Source: Thiobacillus denitrificans
Lineage (GTDB): Bacteria; Pseudomonadota; Gammaproteobacteria; Burkholderiales; Thiobacillaceae
DNA length: 63,497 bases
Assembly (NCBI GenBank): GCA_002403375.1
Contig: DHHQ01000003.1
Location: forward strand, 176,008 to 239,504
Direction of reading: 5' to 3'
Below the pieces are notes generated by a model. It was not told the DNA's origin. It saw only the letters and a program-made list of their open reading frames with translations, and did no database searches. Of the stretch, positions 61,919-63,497 are shown one piece after another. Position numbers and translations under genes: made by a program. Each line of letters starts with the position of its first letter. Within the stretch, counting starts at the first letter, position 1.

Positions 61919-63316
61919 ATGCCGAGAAAAGCCGCCGCGCCGACCAAGCTGTTCGTCCTCGATACCAACGTCCTGATGCACGACCCCACCAGCCTGTTCC
62001 GCTTCGAGGAGCACGACATCTACGTGCCGATCGCCACGCTGGAGGAGCTCGACCACCACAAGAAGGGGATGACCGAGGTGTCGCGCAACGCGCGCCAGGC
62101 GAGCCGCTTCCTCGACGAGATCATCTGCAAGCTCGACACCATCGAGGACGGCGTGCCGCTCGCCCCGCACAGCCACGACGCCGCCACCGGCAAGCTGTTC
62201 CTGCAGACGCAGGCGATCAGCGGCGACATCCCGCTCAGCCTGCCGACGTCCAAGGTCGACAACCAGATCCTCGGCGTGGTGCTGTTCCTGTCGCGCCACC
62301 ATCCGAAGCGCCAGGTCATCCTGGTGTCGAAGGACATCAACATGCGCATCAAGGCGCGTGCGCTGGGGCTGCCCGCAGAGGACTACTTCAACGACAAGGT
62401 GCTGGAAGACACCGACCTGCTGTACCCCGGCCTGCGCGAACTGCCTGCCGACTTCTGGGACAGCCACGGCAAGGGCATGGAGTCGTGGCAGGCCAACGGC
62501 CACACCCACTACCGCATCAAGGGGCCGCTGGCGGGCAATTTCCTGCCCAACGAATTCGTCTACCAGGAAGGTCCCACCCCGCTCTACGCCAAGGTGCTGA
62601 AGGTCGAGGGCAAGCAGGCCGAACTCGTCACGGTCAAGGACTACAGCCACCACAAGAACGCCGTGTGGGGCATCACCGCGCGCAACCGCGAGCAGAACTT
62701 CGCGCTCAACGTGCTGATGGATCCGGAGATCGACTTCGTCTCGCTGCTCGGCCAGGCCGGTACCGGCAAGACCCTGCTCACGCTCGCCGCCGCGCTCGCC
62801 CAGGTGCTCGACAAGAAGACCTACTCGGAGATCATCATGACCCGCGTGACCGTCCCGGTCGGCGAGGACATCGGTTTCCTGCCCGGCACCGAGGAGGAGA
62901 AGATGACGCCGTGGATGGGCGCGCTCGAGGACAACCTCGACGTGCTCAACAAGAGCGACGACGAGGCCGGCGACTGGGGCCGCGCGGCGACGCAGGACCT
63001 GGTGCGCAGCCGGATCAAGGTGAAGTCGCTCAACTTCATGCGCGGCCGCACCTTCCTCAACAAGTTCCTGATCATCGACGAGGCGCAGAACCTCACGCCC
63101 AAGCAGATGAAGACGCTGATCACGCGCGCCGGCCCCGGCACCAAGGTGGTGTGCCTCGGCAACATCTCGCAGATCGACACCCCCTACCTCACCGAAGGCA
63201 GCTCGGGCCTCACCTACGTGGTCGACCACTTCAAGGGCTGGCCGCACAACGGCCACGTCACGCTGCAGCGCGGCGAACGTTCGCGCCTGGCCGACTATGC
63301 TGCAGAGGTGCTGTAA
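61919..63316 (+). CDS. phoH2: PIN-PhoH ATPase/ribonuclease (PhoH2-like)
   Basis: 465 residues: an N-terminal PIN nuclease domain (Asp15 in FVLDTNVLMHDP; further acidic sites) and a C-terminal PhoH P-loop ATPase with Walker A GQAGTGKT (278-285) and Walker B FLIIDEAQNL. RNA helicase/RNase activity is known for the family. The gene is divergent from the HIRAN gene. Confidence 0.94.
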   Translation: MPRKAAAPTKLFVLDTNVLMHDPTSLFRFEEHDIYVPIATLEELDHHKKGMTEVSRNARQASRFLDEIICKLDTIEDGVPLAPHSHDAATGKLFLQTQAISGDIPLSLPTSKVDNQILGVVLFLSRHHPKRQVILVSKDINMRIKARALGLPAEDYFNDKVLEDTDLLYPGLRELPADFWDSHGKGMESWQANGHTHYRIKGPLAGNFLPNEFVYQEGPTPLYAKVLKVEGKQAELVTVKDYSHHKNAVWGITARNREQNFALNVLMDPEIDFVSLLGQAGTGKTLLTLAAALAQVLDKKTYSEIIMTRVTVPVGEDIGFLPGTEEEKMTPWMGALEDNLDVLNKSDDEAGDWGRAATQDLVRSRIKVKSLNFMRGRTFLNKFLIIDEAQNLTPKQMKTLITRAGPGTKVVCLGNISQIDTPYLTEGSSGLTYVVDHFKGWPHNGHVTLQRGERSRLADYAAEVL

Positions 63317-63340
63317 CCCGACATGACCAAGGAGACACAC

Positions 63341-63497
63341 TTGAAACACTGGATGATCCTCGCCGCAGGCCTGACGCTCGCCCTGCCCGCCCACGCCTTC
63401 GACTGGGGCGAGCTGCTGAAGGGCGTGACCAGCAAGCCCGGCGAGCAGACCACGACCAGCAGCAGAGTCGACGCGCTGTCGAACACCGAGATCAACG
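63341..63497 (+). CDS. DUF4197-type exported protein (partial)
   Basis: Cut by the right edge after 52 codons. A signal peptide (ending near PAHA) precedes FDWGELLKGV and a region ending ALSNTEIN, resembling the start of DUF4197. TTG 63341 has a strong AAGGAG 6 bases upstream; the in-frame ATG at 63323 has no ribosome-binding site, so TTG is preferred. Confidence 0.65.
   Translation, partial: MKHWMILAAGLTLALPAHAFDWGELLKGVTSKPGEQTTTSSRVDALSNTEIN

Overview
The window is GC-rich chromosomal DNA from a betaproteobacterium. The gene order tig-clpP-clpX-lon-hupB-tRNA-Val-tRNA-Asp-ppiD-fabI, the his-hinT-tatABC block and the hpnCDE squalene genes fit an autotrophic or sulfur-oxidising lineage such as the Thiobacillus/Nitrosomonadales group. 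That placement is inference from gene content; no 16S or other decisive marker is present. Coding density is very high and no gap without a gene exceeds about 200 bases. I see no insertion sequence, prophage, integrase or CRISPR array.

Layout. (1) 1-9.5 kb: the tail of a probable gloB, mltD, then on the minus strand a yejABEF-type peptide ABC transporter, and plus-strand fabI. (2) 9.5-18.2 kb, all minus strand: the protein-quality block tig-clpP-clpX-lon-hupB, tRNA-Leu(TAG), tRNA-Val(TAC), tRNA-Asp(GTC) and ppiD. Readable control sites are a sigma-32-like promoter before lon, sigma-70 promoters before hupB and the tRNAs, and intrinsic terminators. (3) 18.3-23.2 kb, plus strand: hpnC-hpnD-hpnE, a YciK-like SDR and a membrane Ser/Thr kinase, overlapping end to start. 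(4) 23.2-24.6 kb: amtB without glnK, with a sigma-54 promoter and two NtrC-like sites. (5) 24.6-32.5 kb, minus: hisD-C-B-H-A-F-I-E, hinT, tatA-B-C; hisG is absent. (6) 32.6-37.2 kb: an Irr-like Fur regulator, a DUF2007 zinc-ribbon protein, a LysR regulator, an LplT-like exporter and a PAP2 membrane protein.

(7) 37.3-50.8 kb, minus: a complete tad/Flp pilus locus read flp-flp-tadV-AAA ATPase-rcpC-rcpA-lipoprotein-tadG-tadE-tadF-tadZ-tadA-tadB-tadC-tadD. (8) 50.9-56.7 kb, minus: a NarL-type response regulator and its histidine kinase next to a stomatin/NfeD pair, two TPM-domain proteins and a LemA lipoprotein, together a possible envelope-sensing module upstream of the pilus. (9) 56.7-63.5 kb: a phosphodiesterase, a SlyD-like/methyltransferase fusion, type-4 uracil-DNA glycosylase, rimI, tsaB, a sugar dehydrogenase, an exported HIRAN protein, a PIN-PhoH ATPase and the start of a DUF4197 gene.

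The most interesting leads are the kinase coupled to hopanoid/squalene synthesis whose periplasmic tail carries a motif typical of polysaccharide co-polymerases, the LemA-TPM-TPM-NfeD-stomatin-two-component module abutting the Tad locus, and the clear NtrC/sigma-54 control region of the solitary amtB.
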